64,000 bases of DNA from Weissella cibaria KACC 11862 (GTDB taxonomy: Bacteria; Bacillota; Bacilli; Lactobacillales; Lactobacillaceae). Shown here one piece after another: positions 53,287-61,713 of this stretch. Position numbers and translations under genes: made by a program. The stretch lies in assembly GCF_000193635.1 (NCBI RefSeq), contig NZ_AEKT01000029.1:1-64000 (forward strand), read 5' to 3'. Positions within the stretch are counted from its first letter, which is position 1. The number at the start of each line of letters is the position of its first letter. Under the pieces are notes generated by a model. That model did no database searches. It was given only the letters and a program-made list of their open reading frames with translations, and was not told the origin of the DNA.

Positions 53287-54231
53287 TCACAGTAGCCAAC
53301 CAATGAATGCAAGCAGGCCACCGATAATGATCAAAGCAAGCTTTAACCAAATTGGCCAATGATTCACGGCATCTTTCTGACTCGTAATTGCTGCCATCGC
53401 GTTCACCCGAACCCGGTTGGTGAACGTCCACCGCCCTTTGTCTGTTGTCACCTGTGTTTCGACGCGATAACGCCCTGGTTGCAACTGTCCCACCGACGTG
53501 CGATGGTCGTAGCGACTACTAGGGGCGAATTGCAAGTCGCGCCGGGTCTCACTCATCACTAACTGTTTGCCCCGATAAATGCGGGTTTGGATTGTCATTC
53601 CTTGGTGGAAAATTGGCGATTGATTACGTAGTCGTAGGACTAAATCCGTTTGACCATCACGCCGTTTCATCGTCATCCCGTCCGCACGCATATGGGCCGC
53701 AACATGTTTTTCATTATTTCGTACCAGCAAAGCAACCGTGTATGAGTATTCTTGCTTGATTTGCATCCCCGCCGGATTCCTTTGCTGATCATTCGCTAAC
53801 TCATAAAACGTCAAGCCGCCAGCCTTCACACCTGGAAAAGCCGTACCCGGCATCTCAATGGCAACTGAAACAAATTGCGAACTCTTTGGTTGTAGTGTAA
53901 CGGCATCTGCTACCTGAACCAAGCGTGCCCATTGTTCATCCTGACTCGTCTCATAATCCACAACGCCATTGGCATTCGTAGTCGCCGTCGCTGTGCGAAC
54001 CCCTACTTTTACTCGCCGATCAGTTGGGTTCGTTAGTTGGACCCGAACCTGCGTCTTTTGACGAGGCGCTAAAATCAAATCAAAATAGCCAGCCGTCGCA
54101 TGTCGTTGATACTCAGACGTTTCGATTTGGACACCAAACGACAATTCATTCGCTGACATTTTTTCACTTGCACTAAATACAACACCGATAATCAGTGCAA
54201 CGACGACCTGGAACCATTTTAATTTGTGCAT
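53287..54231 (-). CDS. WxL-interacting protein (DUF916/DUF3324), CscA-like
   Basis: The 314-residue protein has a signal peptide (FQVVVALIIGVVFSASEKMSA), a DUF916 domain (about 28-145; QRHATAGYFDLILAPRQKTQVRVQLTNPTD), a DUF3324 domain (about 155-275; EYSYTVALLVRNNEKHVAAHM, SPIFHQGMTIQTRIYRG) and a C-terminal helix at 291-313 with almost no cytoplasmic tail. Such proteins bridge peptidoglycan and WxL proteins. Its ATG is 2 bases after the WxL gene's stop, with ACAGGAG upstream. It ends the three-gene operon. Confidence 0.87.
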   Translation of the reverse strand: MHKLKWFQVVVALIIGVVFSASEKMSANELSFGVQIETSEYQRHATAGYFDLILAPRQKTQVRVQLTNPTDRRVKVGVRTATATTNANGVVDYETSQDEQWARLVQVADAVTLQPKSSQFVSVAIEMPGTAFPGVKAGGLTFYELANDQQRNPAGMQIKQEYSYTVALLVRNNEKHVAAHMRADGMTMKRRDGQTDLVLRLRNQSPIFHQGMTIQTRIYRGKQLVMSETRRDLQFAPSSRYDHRTSVGQLQPGRYRVETQVTTDKGRWTFTNRVRVNAMAAITSQKDAVNHWPIWLKLALIIIGGLLAFIGWLL

Positions 54232-54233
54232 CT

Positions 54234-54917
54234 TTATTCTCCTGTTGGTGCTGCTAACAACTTATACACAATCGTGCTGTTATAATTTCCTGATAATTTC
54301 TTCATCTGACCTGGCACATGCAATGACACCTCACCCAATGAAATTGCGGTCGTGCCATAACCATCTCCTGGTTTTGCATATGCCAAACGCATAAACGCTT
54401 GATTCAAAGCCATTTTTTCTTTGGCTGTCAAAACAGTTGTGTCGGTTACCGCACTCTTACTAGTTACGCGGTCAATTTGGAGTTTAGCGCCTTTCAATTC
54501 GGCCCCCTTTTCATGGACAAAGGGGGTTTTTTGGCGAACTTGCAAGTCCCAGCCATCCAATTGGCCTCGTTGGTCAGTTACCTGAACGTGATTTGCTACC
54601 GCTCGGCCAGCAAAAACATCTTGTTTGGCCGTATAGGTTCGATCGACCAGGCTCATTTTTTGCGTATCAAATTGCCAACGTGACGCATAATCTAACGTTA
54701 GTGGCATTGGTGTTGCCCCTAAATTCGCTGGGGCGTGCGGATCTGTTTCGCGCGGCGCTTCCGGGTCAACGTGGCCAATTTCCGCCGGTGTTTCTGTCCC
54801 CGCAAAACCAACCAACGCTTGCGTTTCAACCTCAATATTTTCCGCTGCAAAACCAACACCCGCAGTTGTTAGCCCTGTACAAATAGCCAAAATTCCCAAA
54901 CCAAGTTGTTTCTTCAT
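54234..54917 (-). CDS. WxL domain surface protein, CscB-like
   Basis: The 227-residue protein has a signal peptide (KKQLGLGILAICTGLTTAGVGFA), an acidic Pro-rich spacer (PEAPRETDPHAP) and a WxL domain with LDGWDLQVRQ (the WDL motif) and a distal YNSTIVYKLLAAP. WxL domains bind the cell wall without covalent anchoring. AAAAGGAG lies before the ATG. It sits between the beta-helix protein and the DUF916/DUF3324 partner. Confidence 0.85.
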   Translation of the reverse strand: MKKQLGLGILAICTGLTTAGVGFAAENIEVETQALVGFAGTETPAEIGHVDPEAPRETDPHAPANLGATPMPLTLDYASRWQFDTQKMSLVDRTYTAKQDVFAGRAVANHVQVTDQRGQLDGWDLQVRQKTPFVHEKGAELKGAKLQIDRVTSKSAVTDTTVLTAKEKMALNQAFMRLAYAKPGDGYGTTAISLGEVSLHVPGQMKKLSGNYNSTIVYKLLAAPTGE

Positions 54918-54930
54918 CTTTTTGCTCCTT

Positions 54931-56502
54931 TTAATTTGTTGGTCCCGCGACCAAATTTAATGACACCTGTGCTTGATACGATCCCACTCGTACTAAGTCA
55001 TAAGCCTCAAATTGTAATGTTGCCCCTAAATCTTGCATACCAGTACCACGACCTAACAACACGTTTTGATAATCCCCTGTCAAAATGACCTCATTAAATC
55101 GCAACGCGGTTGGTAATTGATGCCCGGTACCAATGTGTGTCAACGGCTGCTTTAAACGTGCTTGCACAACCCAAGATTTCAAGTTACTCCCCAGTAGCGT
55201 GATAATTCCTGAGCGTGGTTGTGCGGCGATTGCTAAAGTTTCACCGTATATTTTTTGATGGTCGTTCCCAAAATTTGCAGCTTCAACCATCATTTTGACT
55301 GGTTCAGGTGCTGATTTTGGTGAACTGGCCGTTAATTCTATCTCTGATATTTGTGCTAGCCAATCGCTAGCCGGCCGCCCAATTTGTGCATCAGTGATCC
55401 CTTTACCACGACCTTTAATGCGGAATTGCGAGACGTCGGTGTGCTGAAATTCCCCAATTTCAATACCACGACCTCGTAAATTGATTTGTTGTAAATCAAT
55501 CATCGCTAGTCCCCGTTGGAAAATTGGTTGGCCAGCGCGATTGGTCAATTGCACCGTTGCCGGCCGTACAAATTTCAATAAGGTTGGTTTTTGGAGCGCA
55601 ATCAGGGACGGTCCCTGACCGCTCACGTAAAAATTACTGTCTGGCATAACCTGAACCCCGCCCCGGCCAGTCCCATCAGCTGCCTTTTCAAGCACCGGAA
55701 TTTGCCCAGTACTCGTCAAGCGAAGCGTCCCTTGATCCGTTATCCGCCACATCGCGTCATCACCAGCACCCCAATAGATGCCTGGCCCGATTGTATTCAC
55801 GTCAACATGACCGCCTTGTATGGTTATCCGTTTAAAATCACTCGCAATCGGCGCACAAATACGATTCGTCGCTGTGCGATTCATGACCGAAATGGCCAAA
55901 ACGGCCTCTGGCGCAACTAAGACTTCACCCTGTTGACTAGTCGTCCGGAATACATGGGCGTTCAATTGACCAAACGCTTCAACGAACGCCCCCGTCGCCA
56001 GTACAATGCGGTTGGCCGTAAACATATCACCACCCATCCCGTGCAACGCTAACTGACCCTGAATTAAAATGTCGTTAGCTTCGAACATTGTGCCATTCTG
56101 GCCCGGCGTAATCGATACATTGCTGTCCGCTGTTGTGACAATTTGATCAGCCCGCACAAGCGGTTGGTCACCAGGCCCCGTTAGCCAAAAATCATGACTC
56201 AGCGTAACCGTTGCCGTACTATGCAACATCTTCCGTTGCTGCGTCTGGCCAATTGGCGTCAATGATAATTCATGTCCGTCGCCAACAATAGTGACCGACT
56301 GTCGCCGCGTGGCAAGTGCCGTCGTCGTATCATTAAGCACATCGCCATCTAGCCGAATAACTTGATTCGGTCTATCTTGATTCCATGCCGTTTCAAATTC
56401 ACGCATGGTTGCAACGCCACCTTCATCTGCTGCCACATACTGCACAACTGACAGCACACTCCATATTGTTATCACCACCTTATATAGCCAATTTAAAGTC
56501 AT
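54931..56502 (-). CDS. Large secreted beta-helix-like protein with a degenerate WxL tail
   Basis: The 523-residue protein has a signal sequence (YKVVITIWSVLSVVQYVAA), about 350 residues of repeating beta-strand pattern typical of pectate-lyase-like adhesins (VIRLDGDVLNDT, VTIVGDGHELSLT, IVLATGAFVEAFGQ, ITIQGGHVDVN), and a C-terminal domain resembling WxL: LKSWVVQARL in place of the first motif and VGSYQAQVSLNLVAGP at the end. I start at 56502 (MTLNWLYK), after GAGGGGGAC. It is the first gene of the WxL operon. Binding target is unknown. Confidence 0.75.
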   Translation of the reverse strand: MTLNWLYKVVITIWSVLSVVQYVAADEGGVATMREFETAWNQDRPNQVIRLDGDVLNDTTTALATRRQSVTIVGDGHELSLTPIGQTQQRKMLHSTATVTLSHDFWLTGPGDQPLVRADQIVTTADSNVSITPGQNGTMFEANDILIQGQLALHGMGGDMFTANRIVLATGAFVEAFGQLNAHVFRTTSQQGEVLVAPEAVLAISVMNRTATNRICAPIASDFKRITIQGGHVDVNTIGPGIYWGAGDDAMWRITDQGTLRLTSTGQIPVLEKAADGTGRGGVQVMPDSNFYVSGQGPSLIALQKPTLLKFVRPATVQLTNRAGQPIFQRGLAMIDLQQINLRGRGIEIGEFQHTDVSQFRIKGRGKGITDAQIGRPASDWLAQISEIELTASSPKSAPEPVKMMVEAANFGNDHQKIYGETLAIAAQPRSGIITLLGSNLKSWVVQARLKQPLTHIGTGHQLPTALRFNEVILTGDYQNVLLGRGTGMQDLGATLQFEAYDLVRVGSYQAQVSLNLVAGPTN

Positions 56503-56651
56503 TCTCACGTCCCCCTCGTTTGCGTTTGGTTTCGTTGACATGCTTAACTTTATCGGATGTTAATTGTCCGCTCCACGTCATATTTTTCAGAAACGTTTAA
56601 AAAAATCTCGCTTACGAGCGGTAGCCTTAGCGGTTACTGAAAGTACGCACA

Positions 56652-56707
56652 AAAATAAAATGCCAACTTAATGACAGTTAGTATGAACCCTGTCATCAAG
56701 TTGGCAT
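56652..56707 (-). terminator. Terminator after the Mga-type regulator gene
   Basis: ATGCCAACTT-A-ATGACAG and CTGTCAT-C-AAGTTGGCAT pair over about 18 bases, and the minus strand continues with TTTTATTTTTG. It lies 9 bases after the regulator stop. Confidence 0.85.
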
Positions 56708-56715
56708 TACGTAGG

Positions 56716-58206
56716 CTAATCTGTCGCCGTCATCCGGTGGACAGTTAAGTCGGTTGCTTTTTCAAGAAATTTATTAAATTCGTTTTCATCTGGATAATGC
56801 GACCAAATAAACGGTGTTGCATTTTTCAAACCAGCGATTTCAATATCTGAGATATAAAAATCAGCCTGTGGCACGGCTTCGTGACTAACGACAATATTCA
56901 CCAATGGGGTCTGCTCCAGCCGACTAACAATTAACGCCTCCAAACTCGGGAGATTATTCATATCAACAATCACCTTAATTTTCGGCAACAATTTCTTAGT
57001 CGCTACTGTTTGAATCATAGCCGTTAAATACTCTTCAAACAAAACATTCAGTAACGCTTGTTCAGGAATGCCAAGTGCCACGGCTAGCTTAGCGACGACC
57101 GTTAGAATGATTTGAGTCTGGATTGGGAATCGGCGTTTCGCCCGAACGACATCTGGCATCGGTCGAAATCCTAAATGACTAAAATACAATAACCGTACAT
57201 GCGTCGGTGAGAGTAACGCCATCATTTGGCTTAACGTCTCAGAATCAAGCGCCTGGTGCATGACCGTTTTAAATTCTCGTTGCATTGTTGTCGTGAAGGG
57301 CTGCAATTTCCGTGTCGCCGTCTCAGTCAGCAAAGCATCCGGAATCGGGCCTAAAAAACCAGCAACATACATCGAGGCAATGGCGTACTCTGCTTCTCGT
57401 GCTAACACCGCATCTGGTAAATCAACAAAATGACGCATCATCATAACCAATCCCGCATGGATCTGATGATGCTGTTCATCCCAGTTTATAAGTGGCACAA
57501 AGAGCGGTGGCATTTCGGTTGCCATAATGGCGTGGTGATTAACCAGCCGTGAGTACCAAATAGCGAACTGCATTCGAATGGCTTGTTTCGTCGTTTCCCG
57601 TTCTGGCAATTGGTATAACGCTAAAATTTCAGTGACTGCTGCTTCCGCTCTAATCCGCATCTCCGCCGGAAACGGAATCTCCTGATCAACGTACGCTTCC
57701 CGCATGAGACCAAAGAAGAACACGCGAATAGTCGTTTCGTCACCAATCAACGCATTGTGGCGGGTTAATGTAATTCCCACCCGTGCCAAAACCAACGCAA
57801 TTTGTTTCTTGGTCGCCCTGGCAATTGGTACGGTTGTGTGATGTGTTTCAGCAAAAACTTCATATGAAACAAATGTTTCAGCAAAAATTTCACCTAACAA
57901 CGCCCAAATTATTGATTGCTGTCGATACTCATGCGTTAATCGTTTAACATCAAGCAGTACGCGATGATCAACTTGGACCCCGCGACGTGACGCATCTAAC
58001 GCAAAAGCAGGTGGTTGCTCCGGCCATAACTTTTTCAAATCTTGTTCTAGCCCCGCCAAAGCTTGGCCAAACCGATAACGGGTCCATCCCATTTCGGCTA
58101 AAAGATGTCGAATCGTCACAAAGTCTGCCACTTGACTTGTTAAAAATTGACACAGCCGTAATTTATCCTGATCTTGCTTCTCTAATACCCAACTTGCAGT
58201 CATCAT
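56716..58206 (-). CDS. Mga-type transcriptional regulator
   Basis: The 496-residue protein has the Mga family layout: N-terminal helix-turn-helix region (residues 1-170; FVTIRHLLAEMGWTRYRFGQALAGLEQDL), two PRD-like helical domains with the family mark ALIGDETTIRVFFFGLMREAY, and a C-terminal EIIB-like domain (KIKVIVDMNNLPSLEALIVSRL). Mga proteins activate surface and virulence genes in streptococci. I start at 58206 (MMTASWVLE), after GGGGGACTGGGG. It lies just upstream of the WxL genes on the same strand, so these and the giant adhesin are candidate targets. Confidence 0.8.
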   Translation of the reverse strand: MMTASWVLEKQDQDKLRLCQFLTSQVADFVTIRHLLAEMGWTRYRFGQALAGLEQDLKKLWPEQPPAFALDASRRGVQVDHRVLLDVKRLTHEYRQQSIIWALLGEIFAETFVSYEVFAETHHTTVPIARATKKQIALVLARVGITLTRHNALIGDETTIRVFFFGLMREAYVDQEIPFPAEMRIRAEAAVTEILALYQLPERETTKQAIRMQFAIWYSRLVNHHAIMATEMPPLFVPLINWDEQHHQIHAGLVMMMRHFVDLPDAVLAREAEYAIASMYVAGFLGPIPDALLTETATRKLQPFTTTMQREFKTVMHQALDSETLSQMMALLSPTHVRLLYFSHLGFRPMPDVVRAKRRFPIQTQIILTVVAKLAVALGIPEQALLNVLFEEYLTAMIQTVATKKLLPKIKVIVDMNNLPSLEALIVSRLEQTPLVNIVVSHEAVPQADFYISDIEIAGLKNATPFIWSHYPDENEFNKFLEKATDLTVHRMTATD

Positions 58207-58388
58207 ACCCCAGTCCCCCAGTCTATGTATCAGTGTACGGAAAGGGGCAGGCCCTCGCAAGGGGAGAGACTTATTGTTCGAAAATGAATTAATTTCGACT
58301 TTTTTTGAAATTGGGTGTTGCACGTTATTTTGTCATCTGGTATATTATTATCTGTTGTTAAAAGCAGTACGCGTTTAACGAAGTTCAT

Positions 58389-58460
58389 GGCTCATTGGTC
58401 AAGCGGTTAAGACTCCGGTTTTTCACACCGGCATCCAGGGTTCGACTCCCTGATGAGCTA
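58389..58460 (+). tRNA. tRNA-Glu (anticodon TTC)
   Basis: GGCTCAT pairs with ATGAGCT in the acceptor stem (G1 to U72 wobble). The anticodon stem CCGGT/ACCGG encloses TTTTCAC, giving anticodon TTC. The T arm has GGGTTCGACTCCC. The discriminator base is A. No CCA is encoded. Confidence 0.95.
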
Positions 58461-58464
58461 TTTC

Positions 58465-58494
58465 GAAAGACATCCAGTTTTGGGTGTCTTTTTT
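58465..58494 (+). terminator. Terminator after tRNA-Glu
   Basis: AAAGACATCC and GGGTGTCTTT pair around AGTTTT, followed by more T, just after the tRNA. Confidence 0.8.
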
Positions 58495-58659
58495 GTACCC
58501 GACAACAACTATGACCAAGTAAACCTATACTGGCATCACACAAACGTGCGGCGGTTACTTTTTCACAATATTTTTTGTTAGAATGAAAACGAAGAATCGT
58601 AGCACATCAAGTAACCTTAACAAATGTAGCCATTATAGCCAAACGAACTTGGAGGGCCT

Positions 58660-59274
58660 ATGAAGATTAAAGTCGTTATTGCCGGCGGTACCGGATTTGT
58701 CGGTCAAGGTATTATTCAATTACTATCTCCCGAAAAATTTGAAATACATAGCCTTTCAAGACACAACTATGTGTCACTTCCAACCGATAAAACAATTTAC
58801 CACAGGGTTGATCTGTCCAACTCATCGGAATTGCAACATATCATTGCAGACGCCGACTGGGTCATAGATGCCGTGGGAATCTTACTGCCCAATCCTATCA
58901 AGGGGGTGACTTATAGAAATAGTAGCTATGAACCCGCTAAACACTTAATCAATCAATTAATCAGACAAACAAATACTAATTTTTTATTTGTTTCCGCAAA
59001 TAGTGGCCCCTTTTTTATGAAACCCTATCTAAACGCAAAGAGAGCGGTGGAAAGACTCATGAAGCAATCATTGCCAGGGCGTGCGTACATTGTCTATCCG
59101 GGTATTATTTATGATAAAACACGATTAAGTTCTTTTATTCCCGGCATCCTTTTGTCACATCTGGTAAAAGTGCCTTACTTTAAAAAATTACGTCCGATCA
59201 GCAGACAGTCCTTTTCACTAGAAATCCAACGTATCCTTAATGGGCAACATAGTTATTTAGAAGAAAAAATATGA
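58660..59274 (+). CDS. NAD(P)-binding Rossmann-fold protein
   Basis: The 204-residue protein begins with the nucleotide-binding motif VIAGGTGFVGQGI and continues with ADWVIDAVGIL and FLFVSANSGP, as in atypical short-chain dehydrogenases of the NmrA/epimerase kind. The active-site Tyr-x3-Lys could be YLNAKRA. It lacks the extra C-terminal part of full epimerases. GGAGGG precedes the ATG. The gene is visibly more AT-rich than its neighbours and lies between two tRNA genes, which would fit acquisition by transfer. Substrate unknown. Confidence 0.72.
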   Translation: MKIKVVIAGGTGFVGQGIIQLLSPEKFEIHSLSRHNYVSLPTDKTIYHRVDLSNSSELQHIIADADWVIDAVGILLPNPIKGVTYRNSSYEPAKHLINQLIRQTNTNFLFVSANSGPFFMKPYLNAKRAVERLMKQSLPGRAYIVYPGIIYDKTRLSSFIPGILLSHLVKVPYFKKLRPISRQSFSLEIQRILNGQHSYLEEKI

Positions 59275-59366
59275 TTATTCAGTACAATACTGACAGCGTT
59301 ACTATTAATCACATCTCAACGAACCAACGTCCGCCGAAATCACTCCTATCTATTGTCAAAATGAGC

Positions 59367-59428
59367 GAATTAAAAAACTGGTCGGAAGAACTTCGGTGTC
59401 ATACCGAAATCTTTCCGACCAGTTAGCC
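59367..59428 (-). terminator. Terminator after tRNA-Ser
   Basis: AACTGGTCGGAAGA and TCTTTCCGACCAGTT are long inverted repeats enclosing a second stem (TTCGGT/ACCGAA). On the minus strand the hairpin is followed by six U, about 65 bases after the tRNA. Confidence 0.75.
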
Positions 59429-59494
59429 ATTTTAAATGAAGCTCTGCAAGCATCAGCAGTTGTCTGTATGCCTGTTTAACTTATTTAAATAAAA

Positions 59495-59583
59495 AGGAGA
59501 CAACGGGATTTGAACCCGTGCACCGGCTCTACACCGGCTCGGCGGATTTCGAGTCCGCTGCATTACCACTCTGCCATGTCTCC
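59495..59583 (-). tRNA. tRNA-Ser (anticodon CGA)
   Basis: The reverse complement has acceptor stem GGAGACA/TGTCTCC, anticodon stem GCGGA/TCCGC with loop CTCGAAA (anticodon CGA, reading UCG), a long variable arm with GAGCCGGTGTAGAGCCGGTG as expected for serine, and T arm GGGTTCAAATCCC. The base in the discriminator position is U, where tRNA-Ser usually has G. No CCA is encoded. Confidence 0.93.
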
Positions 59584-59666
59584 ATAACAATGATATATTA
59601 TAGCGTTGATTCAGGATTGTTTCAAGTCATATTAACAAAGTCCCCGCCCCCAACTGTGTTATCGCA

Positions 59667-59715
59667 AAAAAGCGCCAGAGTTAGATCATTACTGACCTAT
59701 CTCTGACGCTTTTTT
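59667..59715. terminator. Terminator after the MFS transporter gene
   Basis: AAAAAAGCGCCAGAG and CTCTGACGCTTTTTT arms enclose AGATCA/TGACCT stems. A and T tracts on both sides allow either direction. It lies about 85 bases after the MFS gene's stop. The bases 59716-59798 hold nothing else that I can see. Confidence 0.75.
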
Positions 59716-59798
59716 ACAATCTACTCGAATCTTATCTCTATCTAATGTATCAGATTTTCATGAATTGTGCGAACTTTTCTTGAAAATACTGCAACCAA

Positions 59799-60983
59799 TT
59801 ATTTTACGCGACGACCATGAACCAAGAAGTACCAAATTAATGCAATCACGGTCACTAGAATCATCAACCGGTAAAGTCCAGCAAATCCAATACTTGGTTC
59901 GATTAACCCCAACAAATATGGACCAACACCAAACGCCAAGTCAAAGAAAATAAAATACGTTGAAGTTGCATAAGACATACGCTCAGGTGGCACAATTTTT
60001 GAAATCGTCGCTTGTGCAGCTGATTGGAAATTACCAAAGCCCAAACCAATAAAAATTGCCGCCAAAATGAAAACGACCACATTATGAACATTGCTCAACA
60101 AAATAAAGCCAATTGCTAACAACACCAATGCTGGATAAATAATGAAATTTTCATTTTTACTATCAGCCAAGCGACCAGTGAATGGCCGACTAATGAAGAT
60201 AACCGCGGCATATATCAAGAAGAAGTATTCAGTCACTTGGCTCATATGTTGATCCTTCATAAAGAAGGACAAATAACTCTGAATCGCCGAATACGTCAAC
60301 GTTGCAATGAATAAAGCCATAGCCAACGGAATGGCTTTAGGCTCCATAAAACGATGCAACCCGGTCGGCGCATCCAATGTGGCGGTCTTTGTCGCTGTGT
60401 GCGCCTTAATGTCAACCGCTGACTTGTGAATAAATAACGTTGCCAGGAATGCCAATCCAGCGATTCCCGTTTCAACATTGAATAAGAAACTATAACTCAC
60501 ACCACTCAACGCCAACCCCAAGAAAGGTCCTAAGGCCGTCGCGATAACCGTACTTAGTGAGAAATATGAAATTCCTTCACTGCGACGTTCTGCCGGGACA
60601 ACAAAGACGACTGCTGTATTTGTCACCGTCCCAATTAACCCAATCATCATACCTTGGATAAATCGAATCAATAGCAACACAATCATTGATGTCGCAAAAT
60701 GATAGGCAACCATTGTTGGAATCAATACGAAAGCACCAATCAACATCATTGTCTTTGTCGAAATTTTCGCCAAAATGGCGCCCGACATCATGCGCATCAC
60801 CAGTGATCCAATAACAACAATCCCAACTAATAGCCCACTAACCGCTGTCGACAAATGCAACACATCAACAGCATATGGCCCAATCGCCACAATCAAACTA
60901 TAGAACGTGATTAAAACTAGGAAATTAATCAGCGCAATCTCAAGGAAAGACTGGTTAAATATCTTGGCTTTTCCAGAATTCAT
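59799..60983 (-). CDS. MFS transporter
   Basis: The 394-residue protein has 12 helices with MFS marks: MRMMSGAILAKISTKTMM between helices 2 and 3, RFIQGMMIGLIG in helix 4, ALGPFLGLALSG in helix 5, and FISRPFTGRLADSKNENF in the second half. This suits a drug or sugar exporter of the AraJ/YfcJ kind; the substrate is not readable. I start at 60983 (MNSGKAKIF) after GTAGAGG. Related to but clearly distinct from the MFS protein at 7292. Confidence 0.85.
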   Translation of the reverse strand: MNSGKAKIFNQSFLEIALINFLVLITFYSLIVAIGPYAVDVLHLSTAVSGLLVGIVVIGSLVMRMMSGAILAKISTKTMMLIGAFVLIPTMVAYHFATSMIVLLLIRFIQGMMIGLIGTVTNTAVVFVVPAERRSEGISYFSLSTVIATALGPFLGLALSGVSYSFLFNVETGIAGLAFLATLFIHKSAVDIKAHTATKTATLDAPTGLHRFMEPKAIPLAMALFIATLTYSAIQSYLSFFMKDQHMSQVTEYFFLIYAAVIFISRPFTGRLADSKNENFIIYPALVLLAIGFILLSNVHNVVVFILAAIFIGLGFGNFQSAAQATISKIVPPERMSYATSTYFIFFDLAFGVGPYLLGLIEPSIGFAGLYRLMILVTVIALIWYFLVHGRRVK

Positions 60984-61208
60984 AGTAACCTCTACTTTCT
61001 CAACAATAAATAACTGCAATTACTGCACCGTTTCCGTGCAAAAAAATGTCGCCCAAAAAAGACGACTTATCTATGTTACGCTTATTTTCAGAAAGTATCA
61101 AATATCGCCCAGCATTTTCAGCAAATAACACAGCCGTAATTTCTGCGCGTGTTGTGGTTGAGTGTGTTATGCTAAGACTACTAACTAATAAGAGAATCGA
61201 GATTGCAA

Positions 61209-61604
61209 ATGGCAACTTACAACCTAACTGACATCATGGACTTACTCAAACTCTGGGGTGTTGACTATCCAAACAAGCAAAAGAATCGCGTTAAATTCGA
61301 TGCATTCAAGAAGGACTTACGCAAGAAAATCGAAGAGACGTTCGAAACCGAAGCGGCTGCCTTACAAGCCGTTTCACCCGAATTAATTGCACCAGTCAAG
61401 CCGAACCCGGTTACTGGCCAAACAACCACCTACACGGCGCGCCATGTCTTGTGGTTGTTGGATCAACCTGTATTCTTAGTTTGGGTAATTAAGCATGCCG
61501 CTCGCCAAGACGCCTTGCTACCACACTTGCAGGTGATGAAGAACACGCCTTGGACAAACGATACAGAAGAACACGCCGAGACAATCATTGACAATTGGCA
61601 TTAA
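61209..61604 (+). CDS. Protein of 131 residues, unknown
   Basis: The product begins MATYNLTDIMDLLKLWGVD and looks like an all-helical cytoplasmic protein; NKQKNRVKFDAFKKDLRKKIEE gives a basic first half that could bind nucleic acid, and the opening helices resemble a short helix-turn-helix only weakly. The end is acidic with EEHAETIIDNWH. An extended -10 TGTTATGCT (about 61164-61172) lies upstream. It converges on pepQ, with the shortened repeat element as terminator. No family is assigned. Confidence 0.65.
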   Translation: MATYNLTDIMDLLKLWGVDYPNKQKNRVKFDAFKKDLRKKIEETFETEAAALQAVSPELIAPVKPNPVTGQTTTYTARHVLWLLDQPVFLVWVIKHAARQDALLPHLQVMKNTPWTNDTEEHAETIIDNWH

Positions 61605-61707
61605 AAAGAGAGTGAGACGAAAGGTGTTATATTAAGGGTTCAGCCTTTCGGAACACGTTTAAAAGCCACAAATCTCCCGATTCAATTCGGAGGATTTGCG
61701 GCTTTTT
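61603..61707. repeat. Shortened second copy of the palindromic element
   Basis: This stretch matches the reverse complement of the element at 8519-8753 from its AAAAAGAGAGTGAGACGAAAGG end through GTTATATTAAGGGTTCAGCC, CTTTCGGAACACGTTTAAAAG and the terminator hairpin. It lacks the inner hairpin of roughly 80 bases; the break falls at a short GG-CG repeat, and it also lacks the GAGGCTGGGACAG hairpin and one terminal repeat. It too lies exactly between two convergent genes. Confidence 0.8.
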
Positions 61708-61713
61708 AGTTAA

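Noticed and set aside
53180-53431. Small minus-strand frame overlapping the end of the DUF916/DUF3324 gene
   Set aside because: It overlaps the real gene and a terminator and has no binding site.
56607-56620. Hairpin with T run before the WxL operon, on the minus strand
   Set aside because: The best stem is only 4 bp in either register, too weak for an intrinsic terminator.
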